Assembly: GCF_000633395.1 (NCBI RefSeq)
Contig: NZ_AYMU01000029.1
Coordinates: forward strand, 44,585 to 108,584
Source: Pseudomonas sp. PH1b
GTDB lineage: Bacteria; Pseudomonadota; Gammaproteobacteria; Pseudomonadales; Pseudomonadaceae
DNA length: 64,000 nucleotides
Direction: 5' to 3'
Under the pieces are notes generated by a model that saw nothing but the letters and a program-made list of their open reading frames with translations, was not told the origin of the DNA and made no database searches. Within the stretch, counting starts at the first letter, position 1; each line of letters starts with the position of its first letter. This document shows positions 52,167 through 60,643 of the stretch, in pieces. Both the position numbers and the translations under genes were made by a program.

Positions 52167-52682
52167 TCAGTCTCCAATGGCCGGCTGCGGCGCTTGTGGC
52201 GCCGGCCGCGCAAGCACGTGCAACAGCGGCAGGAGCATGCCCCACAGCAGCCCCAGGCCGACCAGGGTTGGCCCTGTGCCGTAGGCAAAGGTCACCCCGG
52301 CCAGCCGGCCGCCGGCGTAATAGGACAGCGGTCCGCATAGGGCGCCCAGGGCGCAGGCCAGCCACCAGGGTCGGGCTGTCCAGGCCAGGCAGTGGCGCAG
52401 GGTGGTTGCCAGCAGTGCCCACAGCAGCATCAGCCAGAACGGAATCAACAGGCTCACTTGCTGGAACTGGAACACCCCCAGCCAGTGCAGAAAACTGTCC
52501 AGTGTGATGCCGATCGAGGCGATGCCGACGATCATCCGGCCTTCGTCGGCCCACCTGCCGATCCAGCGCAAATGTGCGATCAGGATCGCCACTGCCAGCA
52601 GCAGCCACAGGCTGTCGCCACTGAGCACGCAGATGAACCAGCCCGCTTGGAACAGCAGGGCATTGGCCAGTTGCCTACGCAT
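52167..52682 (-). CDS. DUF2878 membrane protein
   Basis: 171 residues from MRRQLANALLFQAGWFICVLSGDSLW; this ATG overlaps the CFA-synthase-like stop by eight bases. About five hydrophobic helices (LWLLLAVAILIAHLRWIG, LLIPFWLMLLWALLATTL, LVGLGLLWGMLLPLLHVL). DUF2878 proteins occur with DUF1365, amine-oxidase-like and CFA-synthase-like genes in light or singlet-oxygen modules; their role is unknown. Membrane location is consistent with lipid modification. Confidence 0.85.
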   Translation of the reverse strand: MRRQLANALLFQAGWFICVLSGDSLWLLLAVAILIAHLRWIGRWADEGRMIVGIASIGITLDSFLHWLGVFQFQQVSLLIPFWLMLLWALLATTLRHCLAWTARPWWLACALGALCGPLSYYAGGRLAGVTFAYGTGPTLVGLGLLWGMLLPLLHVLARPAPQAPQPAIGD

Positions 52683-53946
52683 CGAAGCGGCCCAGCAGTG
52701 GCTGCGGCGCCGCTGCGGGCTTGGCCAGCAGCAGTTGCGCGGTGCCGATGGTGCGTTCCAGGAAACCGCCCTCGCAGTAGCACAGGTAGAACTCCCACAA
52801 CCGCAGGAAGTACTCGTCATAGCCCAGTTCGCTCAGGCGTCCGTGGGCGCGGCGGAAGTTCTCGTGCCACAGGCGCAGGGTGCGGGCGTAGTGCAGGCCG
52901 AAATCTTCCATGTGCAGCAGGTTCATGTCGGTGTCGCGGCTGACCACCTCAAGCATCTTCTGCACACAGGGCAGGGCACCGCCGGGGAAAATGTAGCGCT
53001 GGATGAAGTCCACGCCCTTCTTCGCCTGTTCATAGCGCTGGTCGCGAATGGTGATGGCCTGCAGGAGCATCAGCCCGTTGTTTTTCAACAGCTGCGCACA
53101 TTGCTTGAAGTAGGTGGGCAGGAAGCGATGGCCCACGGCCTCGATCATTTCGATGGACACCAGCTTGTCGTACTGCCCGGTGAGGTCGCGGTAATCCTCC
53201 AGCAACAGGGTGACGCGATCCTGCAGGCCGGCGGCTTCGATGCGTTGCCGGGTAAAGGCGAACTGCTCCCGGGACAGGGTCGTGGTGGTTACTCGGCAGC
53301 CATAGTGTTGGGCGGCATACAGGGCCATGCTGCCCCAGCCGGTGCCGATCTCCAGCAGGTGGTCGTCGGGTTGCAGGGCGAGTTTCTGGCAGATGCGCTG
53401 CAGCTTGTTCAACTGAGCCTGTTCCAGGCTGTCGCTGTCGCTGCGAAACTGCGCGGCGGAATACATCATGGTGGGGTCGAGGAACTGCTCGAACAGCTCG
53501 TTACCGAGGTCATAGTGGGCGGCAATGTTTTTCTGCGAACCCTTGCGGGTATTGCGGTTGAGCCAGTGCAGGCCGCGGATCAGCGGCCGGCCGATGTTCG
53601 CCAGGCCACCTTCCATCGCATCCAGCACCTCCAGGTTGCTGACGAATACGCGAACCACGGCGGTCAGGTCCGGGGTGCTCCAGTAACCGTGGATAAAGGC
53701 CTCGCCGGCACCGATCGAGCCGCTGCTGGCCACCAGGCCCCAGGCGCTGCTGTCGTGGATGTGGATCTCCCCGAGCAGGGTTGCGCCGCTGCTGCCGAAG
53801 ACCAGGCGTTCGCCGTCTTCGAAGATCACCAGTTGCCCGTGGCGCAGTTGTGCCAGTTGCCGCAGCACGCCACGGCGCAGCAGGCTGGCGGTCAGGCTGT
53901 GGGTGCTCAACAGCGTGGTTTTGGCCGAGACGCTAGAGGATTTCAT
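52675..53946 (-). CDS. Cyclopropane-fatty-acid-synthase-like lipid methyltransferase
   Basis: 423 residues from MKSSSVSAKTTLLSTHSL; the frame to 54012 is rejected because this ATG already overlaps DUF1365 by 14 bases. The SAM motif is HLLEIGTGWGSMALYAAQHYGCRV (about residues 198-221) with VTTTTLSREQFAF. The family C-terminus includes YIFPGGALPCVQKM and the LRLWHENFRRAH segment. It should methylate unsaturated acyl chains in membrane phospholipids. Within this operon it probably makes a special methylated or furan-type fatty acid, not ordinary cyclopropane; this is inference from gene company. Confidence 0.88.
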   Translation of the reverse strand: MKSSSVSAKTTLLSTHSLTASLLRRGVLRQLAQLRHGQLVIFEDGERLVFGSSGATLLGEIHIHDSSAWGLVASSGSIGAGEAFIHGYWSTPDLTAVVRVFVSNLEVLDAMEGGLANIGRPLIRGLHWLNRNTRKGSQKNIAAHYDLGNELFEQFLDPTMMYSAAQFRSDSDSLEQAQLNKLQRICQKLALQPDDHLLEIGTGWGSMALYAAQHYGCRVTTTTLSREQFAFTRQRIEAAGLQDRVTLLLEDYRDLTGQYDKLVSIEMIEAVGHRFLPTYFKQCAQLLKNNGLMLLQAITIRDQRYEQAKKGVDFIQRYIFPGGALPCVQKMLEVVSRDTDMNLLHMEDFGLHYARTLRLWHENFRRAHGRLSELGYDEYFLRLWEFYLCYCEGGFLERTIGTAQLLLAKPAAAPQPLLGRFDA

Positions 53947-54748
53947 GGGGGCGATCCTTGGGTTGAACAGCGGCTGTGCGACAGGCCCCGTCAGCGGCCT
54001 CATGGGGGACAAACTCGATGCCCTTGCCGGCCAGGCGCAGGGCTTGCCAGTAGATCGCCAGGCAGGTCTTGGCGGTCATCCATGGAAACCGCAGCAGGTA
54101 GCGATGCAGGCTGCGCCGATCCAGGGGCTGGCGTTGCAGATTGAGGGTGGCGTCGAATACCTTGAGCTCGCCCTGCCAGTCGGCCATGTGCACGCCGAGT
54201 CGGTCGGCGGGCGGGCTGAAGCTCATGCGGTATTGCAGGTCCCGGGGCAGGAACGGTGAGACATGGAAGGCTTTGGCCACGGCGAAATGCTGGTGCTCTG
54301 CCGCCTCGGCGCTACCGGGGCGGGCCGGCAGCACATAGTGATAACGCTCGCGCCAGGGGGTGTTGGTGACCTCGCAGAGAATCGCCGCCAGTTGCCCATT
54401 GGCCTCGAAGCAATAGAAAAAACTCACCGGGTTGAACGCCAGGCCCCAGCTGCGCACCTGGGTCAACAGGCGCACTGCGCCGCTCGGCGCATGGCCGATG
54501 GCTGCTGCCACTTGCTGGCGCACGGCATCGATCAGGCGCATGCCCTGGCCGGTGAAGTTGGTCAGGTAGTCGCTTTCCCGGAAGGCGAACGGTGCGAAGC
54601 GGCTCTGCCCGGCCAGGGGCGAAAGCCCCAGCACGGCTTGTTGTTCGTCCAGGTCCAGGTACAGCAGGCCGATGCGATAGCGAAAGGCGTGGCCCTTGGG
54701 CACAAAGCGCCGGTGGCTGATCCAGCCGCTGTACAGGGCACTGTTCAC
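53933..54748 (-). CDS. DUF1365 domain protein
   Basis: 271 residues. Family marks are ALYSGWISHRRFVPKGHAFRYRIGLLYLDLDE at the start, the RSWGLAFNPVSFFYCFEANGQLAAILCEVTNTPWRERYHYVL block (about residues 98-140) and AKAFHVSPFLPRDLQYRM. DUF1365 proteins always seem to travel with an FAD amine-oxidase-like enzyme and a CFA-synthase homologue, as here, but their reaction is unknown. Coupled to both neighbours by overlaps of 4 and 14 bases. Confidence 0.9.
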   Translation of the reverse strand: MNSALYSGWISHRRFVPKGHAFRYRIGLLYLDLDEQQAVLGLSPLAGQSRFAPFAFRESDYLTNFTGQGMRLIDAVRQQVAAAIGHAPSGAVRLLTQVRSWGLAFNPVSFFYCFEANGQLAAILCEVTNTPWRERYHYVLPARPGSAEAAEHQHFAVAKAFHVSPFLPRDLQYRMSFSPPADRLGVHMADWQGELKVFDATLNLQRQPLDRRSLHRYLLRFPWMTAKTCLAIYWQALRLAGKGIEFVPHEAADGACRTAAVQPKDRPHEIL

Positions 54749-55992
54749 AATTGCTCCCCAAAGGCCTGGGCCACTCGCAGGGCGCTGACCACCCCATCCT
54801 CATGAAAACCATTGGCCCAATAGGCACCGCAATAGAAGCTGTGCTGGGCGCCTTGCAGTTCGCCCCAGCGAGCCTGGGCCGCCACGGCCTGGAGGCTGTA
54901 TTGCGGATGGGCGTAGCTGAAGCGGGCGAGGATCTTCGACGGTTCGATGGCCGCGGTCTGGTTGAGGCTGACGCAGAAGGTGGTGGCGCTCTGCAGCCCC
55001 TGGAGAATGTTCATGTCGTAGGTCACCGCAGCAGCGTTCTCGGCGCTGGCGTCGAGGCGGTAGTTCCAGCTGGCCCAGGCCAGGGGGCTGCGGGGCAGCA
55101 GCCGGGTGTCGGTGTGCAGCACCACCTCGTTGTCGGCGTAGGGCAGGGCCTGGAGTATCTCCCGTTCGGCGCGGCTTGGGCTGGCCAGCAGACGCAGCGC
55201 CTGGTCGCTGTGGCAGGCGAACACCACCTTGTCGAAACGCTCGCTGCCCGCGGCACTGTGGATCACCACCCCCAGCTCGTCGCGCTCGACCCGCAGCACC
55301 GGGCAGTCGAGGCGGATGTGCTGCTGGAACGAGGCGGTCAGCGGCTCTATGTAGCGGCTGGAGCCGCCCTCGATCACGCACCACTGAGGGCGGTTGCTGA
55401 CTGACAGCAGGCCGTGGTTCTTGAAGAAACGCACGAAGAATTGCAGGGGGAAGCCGAGCATCTGCCCTCGGGACATCGACCAGATTGCCGAGCCCATGGG
55501 CACGATGTAGTGCTGGATGAAGCGTTCACCGTAGCCCTGGTCTTTCAGGTAGCCGCCCAGGGTGGTATCAGCGGCGATCCGCTGGTGCTGCAGATCGCGC
55601 AGGGCACCTCGGTTGAAGCGCAGGATGTCTCGCAGCATGCCCCAGAACCCCGGTGACAGCAGGTTGCGGCGCTGGGCGAACAGGCTGTTGAGGTTGTTGC
55701 CGTTGTACTCCAGGCCCGTGGCAGGGTCGCAGACCGAGAAGCTCATCTCGGTGGGTTTGAACCTGACCCCGATCTGCCCCAGCAGGCGCATGAAGTTGGG
55801 GTAGGTCCAGTCGTTGAAGACAATGAAGCCGGTGTCCAGCGCATGAGTTTCGCCGTTCAGGGTCACGTCGACGGTATGGGTGTGGCCGCCGATCCAGCTG
55901 CCGGCTTCGTATACACGGATGTCGTGGCGGCGATCGAGCAGGTAGGCGCAGGTCAGGCCGGCAATGCCGCTGCCGATGATGGCGATTTTCAT
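54745..55992 (-). CDS. FAD-dependent amine-oxidase-like oxidoreductase
   Basis: 415 residues. The FAD motif begins at residue 3: IAIIGSGIAGLTCAYLLDRR followed by HDIRVYEAGSWIGGHTHTVDV. The PHD-like fold and GLEYNGNNLNSLFAQRRNLLSPGF segment match the oxidoreductase that accompanies DUF1365 genes. It probably oxidises an acyl chain in the lipid-modifying module. Four-base overlaps with the SDR gene before it and DUF1365 after it indicate coupled translation. Confidence 0.9.
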   Translation of the reverse strand: MKIAIIGSGIAGLTCAYLLDRRHDIRVYEAGSWIGGHTHTVDVTLNGETHALDTGFIVFNDWTYPNFMRLLGQIGVRFKPTEMSFSVCDPATGLEYNGNNLNSLFAQRRNLLSPGFWGMLRDILRFNRGALRDLQHQRIAADTTLGGYLKDQGYGERFIQHYIVPMGSAIWSMSRGQMLGFPLQFFVRFFKNHGLLSVSNRPQWCVIEGGSSRYIEPLTASFQQHIRLDCPVLRVERDELGVVIHSAAGSERFDKVVFACHSDQALRLLASPSRAEREILQALPYADNEVVLHTDTRLLPRSPLAWASWNYRLDASAENAAAVTYDMNILQGLQSATTFCVSLNQTAAIEPSKILARFSYAHPQYSLQAVAAQARWGELQGAQHSFYCGAYWANGFHEDGVVSALRVAQAFGEQL

Positions 55993-56759
55993 GCGGTGTC
56001 CCCCGTGCGGGCCAAGCGTTTGCCAATGGCCAATTGCAGCCGGCCGGGCAGCCAGGCCAGGAACTTGAGGCCGATGATGAACGGGGTGGGGAAGGCAATC
56101 TCCAGCGGCCGTCGCGACAGGCGTTGGTGAATGTGCCGGGCGGCCTTGCCGGCGGGCCAGCGCAGGGGCATGGGAAAGTCGTTGCCCGCGGTCAGCGGGG
56201 TGTCGACGAAACCCGGGCTGACCAGGGTGACATCGATGCCCTCGGCGGCCAGGTCGATGCGCAGGGATTGCAGCAGGTAGCGCAAAGCCGCCTTGGAGGC
56301 GCCGTAGGCGCCGGCGCGGGGCAATGGCCAGTAGGTCACCGAGCTGGCGACAGCCACCAGGTGCGGACGGTTGCCGGATCGCAACAGCCCTAGCGCGGCT
56401 TCGATGCAGTAGGCGGCGGACAGCAGGTTGGTGCTCAGCACCCGCTCGACCAGGGCGGCGTCGAACTGCCGCACGTCGATGTATTCACAGGTTCCGGCGT
56501 TGAGGATCACGGTGTCCAGGGCGCCCCAGGCCTGGGCGATGCGCTTGCCGATCTCGCGCACCTGCAAGGCGTCGCAAAGATCGCCGGGCACCACCAGCAC
56601 GCGCCCCGGGTAACGCAGGGCCAGCGCATCCAGCGGCTCGCGGGAGCGAGCGCTGACGGCAACCTGGGCGCCGGACTTGAGCAGTTCTTCGGCCAGGGCC
56701 GCGCCGATGCCGCTACTGGCGCCGGTGAGCCAGACCCGGCGAGGAAGTATCGAGTTCAT
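55989..56759 (-). CDS. Short-chain dehydrogenase/reductase
   Basis: 256 residues. Cofactor loop TGASSGIGAALAEELLKSG (about residues 13-31), the NAG motif in VILNAGTCEYI, catalytic Ser in VAVASSVTYW and Tyr-Lys in GAYGASKAALRYLL. A hydrophobic C-terminal part (FIIGLKFLAWLPGRLQLAIGKRL) suggests membrane association. Part of the coupled light-response operon; substrate unknown, probably a lipid or aldehyde. Confidence 0.9.
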   Translation of the reverse strand: MNSILPRRVWLTGASSGIGAALAEELLKSGAQVAVSARSREPLDALALRYPGRVLVVPGDLCDALQVREIGKRIAQAWGALDTVILNAGTCEYIDVRQFDAALVERVLSTNLLSAAYCIEAALGLLRSGNRPHLVAVASSVTYWPLPRAGAYGASKAALRYLLQSLRIDLAAEGIDVTLVSPGFVDTPLTAGNDFPMPLRWPAGKAARHIHQRLSRRPLEIAFPTPFIIGLKFLAWLPGRLQLAIGKRLARTGDTA

Positions 56760-57181
56760 CCGAGCCTCCTTTTCAGCCAGGCGATGACCGAACCCAGGAT
56801 GGGCACTTGTTCGTAGAGCAGGGCGCCGGCGTCGAAGTAGTCGCGGTGGCGGTAGACCCTGCCCTCACGCCAGTGCAGGTACGAACAGCCCTGCACCCGG
56901 ATCGACCGGCCACCGTTGAGGCGCGGATGGCGGTAGTTAAGGGTCCAGCGCAGGTAGCCCTGGCCCTCGCCGCAGGTGTCGGCGCCGTGGAAGTCGAAGC
57001 GCACCTCGCTGAGGTTGGCGTACAGCTGGGCAAAATAGTCGTGCAGGCGCGCCAGCCCGTGGATCTCATGCAGCGGATCGCAGAACTGGATATCAGCACT
57101 GTAGAGTTGCTCCAGGCGGTTCAGGTTGTGGCGGTCCAGGCTGGCAAACTCCCGGGCGAAGCACTCGAGGAAGTCAGGCAT
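56756..57181 (-). CDS. NTF2/SnoaL-like protein
   Basis: 141 residues with the NTF2-like pattern: an opening helix (LECFAREFASLDRHNLNRLEQLYSADIQFCDPLHEIHGL) followed by strands (LRWTLNYRHPRLNGGRSIRVQGCSYLHW) and YRHRDYFDAGALLYEQVPILGSVIAW. Such small barrels serve as isomerases, cyclases or partner subunits. It overlaps the photolyase stop by eight bases and the SDR start by four. Role within the lipid module unknown. Confidence 0.85.
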   Translation of the reverse strand: MPDFLECFAREFASLDRHNLNRLEQLYSADIQFCDPLHEIHGLARLHDYFAQLYANLSEVRFDFHGADTCGEGQGYLRWTLNYRHPRLNGGRSIRVQGCSYLHWREGRVYRHRDYFDAGALLYEQVPILGSVIAWLKRRLG

Positions 57182-58619
57182 GGGCCCCTCCCGCGTCCTG
57201 GCGTGCAGGCAGAGCCTTGAAGGCGGCCAGGGCGCGCTGGCGGGACATCGGCAGGTTGACCATGGGTGCTGGATAATCGGCGCTGCCGAACAGCCCGCCC
57301 ATGGCGGCGGGGTTGTGGATATCTTTTTTGCTGAGCCCCGCCAGCTGTGGCAGCCAGTGCTTGATGAAGCGCCCTTCGCTGTCGAACTTCTCCGATTGGC
57401 TCACGGGGTTGAAGATGCGGAAGTACGGTGCCGAGTCGGTGCCGGTGGAGGCGCTCCATTGCCAGCCGCCGTTGTTCGCCGCCAGGTCGCCGTCGATCAG
57501 GTGGCGCATGAAGAAGCGCTCGCCCTCGCGCCAATCGATCAGCAGGTTCTTGGTCAGGAACATTGCCACGATCATCCGCAGACGGTTGTGCATCCAGCCG
57601 GTTTCCAGCAATTGGCGCATGGCTGCGTCGATGATCGGCAGGCCGGTGCGAGCCTCCTGCCAGGCCGCCAGCTCCTCGGGGGCGTTGCGCCAGGCCAGCG
57701 CCTCGGTGTGGGCGCGGAAGGCCCGATGCCGGGAAACCCTTGGGTAGCCCACCAGGATATGTTTGTAGAACTCGCGCCAGAGCAGCTCGTTGATCCAGGT
57801 GACGGCGCCGGGATTGCCGCTTTCGAACTCTCCCTGGTTGCAGCGCAAGGCCGCGTGCAGGCACTGGCGCGGCGAAATCATCCCGGCAGCGAGGTAGGGC
57901 GAAAGCTGGCTGGTGCCGGGCTTGGCCGGGAAGTCGCGTTCGCTCTGGTAATAGGCGATCTGTTCGTCGGTGAACTGTTCGAGGCGTCGTCGGGCTTCAT
58001 CCTCGCCGGCCGGCCACAGTTCCCTCAGCGCCTGGCTGGGGCAAGGGAAACCGTCGATGTGACGAGGCAGTGGATCTGCGTTGAGCGACAGCGGCAACTG
58101 CGCCTTGGGCGCGCTCACCAGGGCCGGCAAGGCGGTGTGCAGGCGGCTGTAGCAGACCTTGCGGAACTGGCTGAAGACCTGGAAGTAGCCACCGCTGCCG
58201 GTCAGCACGCTGCCGGGTTGGAACAGCAGTTGATCGAGGTAGCCCTGGACACTCACGCCGGCTGCTTCCAGGGCTTGGGTCACGGCCGTGTCGCGGCGGC
58301 TCTCGTGGATGCCGTACTCCTGATTGAAGTGCAGCGTGCGCACCCCCAGTTGTGCGCACAGTTCCAGCAGGACCCTGGGCGCCTGGTCCCACGTGGTGGC
58401 GCTGCGAATCAGCAGCGGTATGTTCAGTTGGCCCAGGGCTGCGCTCAAGGGTTGCAGGGCGCGCAGCCAGAAGTCGACCTTGCACGGTGCGTCGTCATGG
58501 GCCTGCCACTGCTCCGGGCTCAGCAGGTACACCGCCACGGTCGGGCCTCGTTGTGCGGCGGCGCTCAGGGCGGTGTTGTCATGTAGGCGCAGGTCGCTGC
58601 GCAGCCAGATCAATTGCAT
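57174..58619 (-). CDS. phrB: Deoxyribodipyrimidine photolyase
   Basis: 481 residues. It repairs cyclobutane pyrimidine dimers using blue or near-UV light. The N-terminal antenna domain starts MQLIWLRSDLRLHDNTALSAA. The FAD domain includes TGLPIIDAAMRQLLETGWMHNRLRMIVAMFLTKNLLIDW and GDLAANNGGWQWSASTGTDSAPYFRIFNP, the most conserved class I CPD photolyase region. It follows the LitR-like regulator by 14 bases, the order known for light-regulated Pseudomonas loci. Confidence 0.95.
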   Translation of the reverse strand: MQLIWLRSDLRLHDNTALSAAAQRGPTVAVYLLSPEQWQAHDDAPCKVDFWLRALQPLSAALGQLNIPLLIRSATTWDQAPRVLLELCAQLGVRTLHFNQEYGIHESRRDTAVTQALEAAGVSVQGYLDQLLFQPGSVLTGSGGYFQVFSQFRKVCYSRLHTALPALVSAPKAQLPLSLNADPLPRHIDGFPCPSQALRELWPAGEDEARRRLEQFTDEQIAYYQSERDFPAKPGTSQLSPYLAAGMISPRQCLHAALRCNQGEFESGNPGAVTWINELLWREFYKHILVGYPRVSRHRAFRAHTEALAWRNAPEELAAWQEARTGLPIIDAAMRQLLETGWMHNRLRMIVAMFLTKNLLIDWREGERFFMRHLIDGDLAANNGGWQWSASTGTDSAPYFRIFNPVSQSEKFDSEGRFIKHWLPQLAGLSKKDIHNPAAMGGLFGSADYPAPMVNLPMSRQRALAAFKALPARQDAGGAHA

Positions 58620-58633
58620 GCTGGTTCCCGGAT

Positions 58634-59566
58634 TTAGAAGAGTCCTCGCTGAAGCAGCGCCTGGCAGGCCGAGATCGGGTCCTGGGCCAGGTACAGATCA
58701 GCGATTTCAGTGATACATACGGACCACTCGGCAGGCTGGATGCATACCGCGGGTCCGACGATGAATTTTTTGCAGGCAATGCCATTCAGCAACCTGGGCA
58801 GCGGTGCAGGGTTCAGGGCTTTGCTGGAATACAGCAGCAGGCCCCTGGGTTGCAGGCGCTCGGTGGCCAGCAGCAGTTCGGCGCCGGGCAGTGGCCAGTC
58901 GAAGACCTCCACCGGGCAGTCGGCGCTGCTGGCCAGCCAGGCGGTCAGCCAGAGGTGGGGTTCCAGGGGCAGGTCCGACTGGTTGACCAGCAGCAGCGGG
59001 GGACCCTGCAACTGGCGGTTGTTGTGGTAGATCCGCGCACCGAGCTTGCTGCGCAGCCAGGAATAGAAGAACACCTGCTCCATCTGGCTGCCGAACTGGC
59101 CCTGCCAGTGCCGCTCCAGTTCTGCCAGCAATGGCATCAACAGGTGTTCGCACAAGGTGCGTGGCGGGTATAGCGCCATGGCCTGGTTGAAGGTGTCGTC
59201 GACCTTGCGTTCCGCCAACTGGCTGATGGCCTGGCGCAGGGCCTGGCGCAGTCGCTGCCAGTCATTCTCGACCGGTATGCTGCCCTTCGGGGCGCTGCCC
59301 AGCAGGTGCTTGACCTGGCTCACCGCAACGCCGCGGTTGAGCCAGGTGAGGATGGCCAGCACCTGCTGCACCTGTTCCGGGGAATACAGGCGATGCCCCT
59401 TGGGCGTACGCAGCGGCACGATCAGGCCGTAGCGACGTTCCCAGGCTCGCAGGGTGACGGCGTTGACCCCGGTCTGGCGAGCCACTTCACGAATCGGCAG
59501 CCAGCCTTCGTCCAGGGAGTGCTGGTACTGGGCGTTGGGCTCGACTTGGGGGGCGGGCTGTTGCAT
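58634..59566 (-). CDS. litR: LitR/CarH-like MerR-family light-response regulator
   Basis: 310 residues. MerR helix-turn-helix at about 22-75 (LPIREVARQTGVNAVTLRAWERRYGLI, wing TPKGHRLYSPEQVQQV). The C-terminal half has the four-helix plus Rossmann layout of CarH/LitR. The cobalamin motif E-x-H-x-x-G is degenerate: E202-P-H204-L-W-L keeps Glu and His but lacks the glycine. That suits the class II LitR proteins of Pseudomonas, reported not to depend on B12 in the usual way. It probably represses its own operon in the dark through the TGTACA-N14-TATAGC elements. Symbol by family and context. Confidence 0.88.
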   Translation of the reverse strand: MQQPAPQVEPNAQYQHSLDEGWLPIREVARQTGVNAVTLRAWERRYGLIVPLRTPKGHRLYSPEQVQQVLAILTWLNRGVAVSQVKHLLGSAPKGSIPVENDWQRLRQALRQAISQLAERKVDDTFNQAMALYPPRTLCEHLLMPLLAELERHWQGQFGSQMEQVFFYSWLRSKLGARIYHNNRQLQGPPLLLVNQSDLPLEPHLWLTAWLASSADCPVEVFDWPLPGAELLLATERLQPRGLLLYSSKALNPAPLPRLLNGIACKKFIVGPAVCIQPAEWSVCITEIADLYLAQDPISACQALLQRGLF

Positions 59567-59569
59567 GGC

Positions 59570-60520
59570 TCAGATCCCGTTGCGCAGGCTGAGGCTTTCC
59601 GGGTGGGGCTGCAGATACAACTGCTGGGCGATATAGGGATCGGGGTGCTGGCGGAAGTGGTGCTTGAGCAGGGTCAGCGGCACGACCAGCGGCACCACGC
59701 CGGTGCGGTACTGGCTGATGAGATGCTGCATTTCCTGCTTGTCTTCGGCGGTGATGGCCTGCTTGAGGTAACCGCAGAGGTGCTGCAGCACATTGCTGTG
59801 GGTGCCGCGGGTCGCGCATTGGCTCAGGGCCGCCATCAGCTCGCGAAAATACTGCGGGCCGATCAGCGCCGGGTCGCCTTTGCCCATGCTGCCCAGCAGA
59901 TGGCCCAGGGTCTTGTACTGCAGCGGATGATGGGCCATCAGCAGGTATTTGCAGCGCGAGTGAAAGTCGGTCAGGCCGCGGCGGCTCAGGCCTTCCCTGA
60001 GCAGGGCCTGCCAGTCGCGATAGATGTAGACCCGGGTCAGGAAGTTTTCCCGCAGTACCGGGTCGTTCAGGCGCCCGGCCTCTTCTACCGGCAGTTCTGG
60101 ATGGCGCTCGCAGATTGCCTGGGCGTAGATGCCCCGACCGCCGTTTCGATGGGCCATACCGTTGGCTTCATAGACCTTGACCCGTTCCAGGCCGCAGGAT
60201 GGCGAATTCTGCATGAAGATGTAGCCGCAGATATCGTCCAGTTGCGCGGCCATGCGTTTGCCGTATTCCGCCAGGGCAAGGGTGACATCCAGGGTATTGT
60301 CCCGCGTGCCGGTGGCCCGGGGTTGCCGAGGATCGCCCACCAGGCGAATGGGTTCGCGGGGTGTGCCCAGGCCAATGGCGACTTCCGGGCACAGTGGCAC
60401 GAAGTCGAAGTGTTCGCTCAATACCCGGCTGCACAGGCGGGACTCTTTATGCCCACCGTTGTAGCGGACCTCGGCGCCCATCAGGCAGGCGCTGATGGCA
60501 ATCTTCGGCTGGGTGGGCAT
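59570..60520 (-). CDS. DUF523 and DUF1722 (YbgA-like) protein
   Basis: 316 residues. The N-terminal DUF523 domain (about 1-150) has cysteines in ISACLMGAEVRYNGGHKESRLC and QNSPSCGLERVKVY, which could hold an iron-sulphur cluster. The C-terminal YbgA-like DUF1722 domain (about 190-305) includes CKYLLMAHHPLQYKTLGHLLG. Genes of this type are commonly beside photolyase genes, as in E. coli ybgA-phr. Recent work ties the family to thiouracil or RNA-related desulphuration, which I cannot confirm here. First gene of the nine-gene operon; GGAGG stands before the ATG. Confidence 0.9.
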   Translation of the reverse strand: MPTQPKIAISACLMGAEVRYNGGHKESRLCSRVLSEHFDFVPLCPEVAIGLGTPREPIRLVGDPRQPRATGTRDNTLDVTLALAEYGKRMAAQLDDICGYIFMQNSPSCGLERVKVYEANGMAHRNGGRGIYAQAICERHPELPVEEAGRLNDPVLRENFLTRVYIYRDWQALLREGLSRRGLTDFHSRCKYLLMAHHPLQYKTLGHLLGSMGKGDPALIGPQYFRELMAALSQCATRGTHSNVLQHLCGYLKQAITAEDKQEMQHLISQYRTGVVPLVVPLTLLKHHFRQHPDPYIAQQLYLQPHPESLSLRNGI

Positions 60521-60540
60521 GATTCGACCTCCGGGGGGTG

Positions 60541-60566
60541 GCTATACAAAAACTAAAACCTGTACA
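60541..60566 (-). promoter_or_regulatory. LitR-type element, copy 1 (minus orientation)
   Basis: Read on the minus strand: TGTACA, 14 bases, TATAGC. It lies just downstream of the predicted start point of the nine-gene operon. Flanks also match copy 2 (AAAGT before, TTTG before TATAGC). Confidence 0.6.
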
Positions 60567-60576
60567 ACTTTTCGTC

Positions 60577-60604
60577 ATCATAGGATTAAAGTTGTACAAG
60601 TCAA
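60577..60604 (-). promoter_or_regulatory. Sigma-70 promoter of the LitR-photolyase-lipid operon
   Basis: TTGACT (-35), 16 bases, TATGAT (-10) on the minus strand. It leaves a leader of about 50 bases before the first ATG at 60520. TGTACA of element copy 2 occupies the spacer next to the -35, well placed for repression or MerR-type realignment. Confidence 0.7.
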
Positions 60605-60618
60605 ATTGTTTGTATAGC
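60593..60618 (+). promoter_or_regulatory. LitR-type element, copy 2 (plus orientation)
   Basis: TGTACA, 14 bases, TATAGC on the plus strand, inverted relative to copy 1. It overlaps the -35 of the operon promoter. Confidence 0.65.
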
Positions 60619-60643
60619 TATTTCCCTCGGCAGGTGCGCCGGC

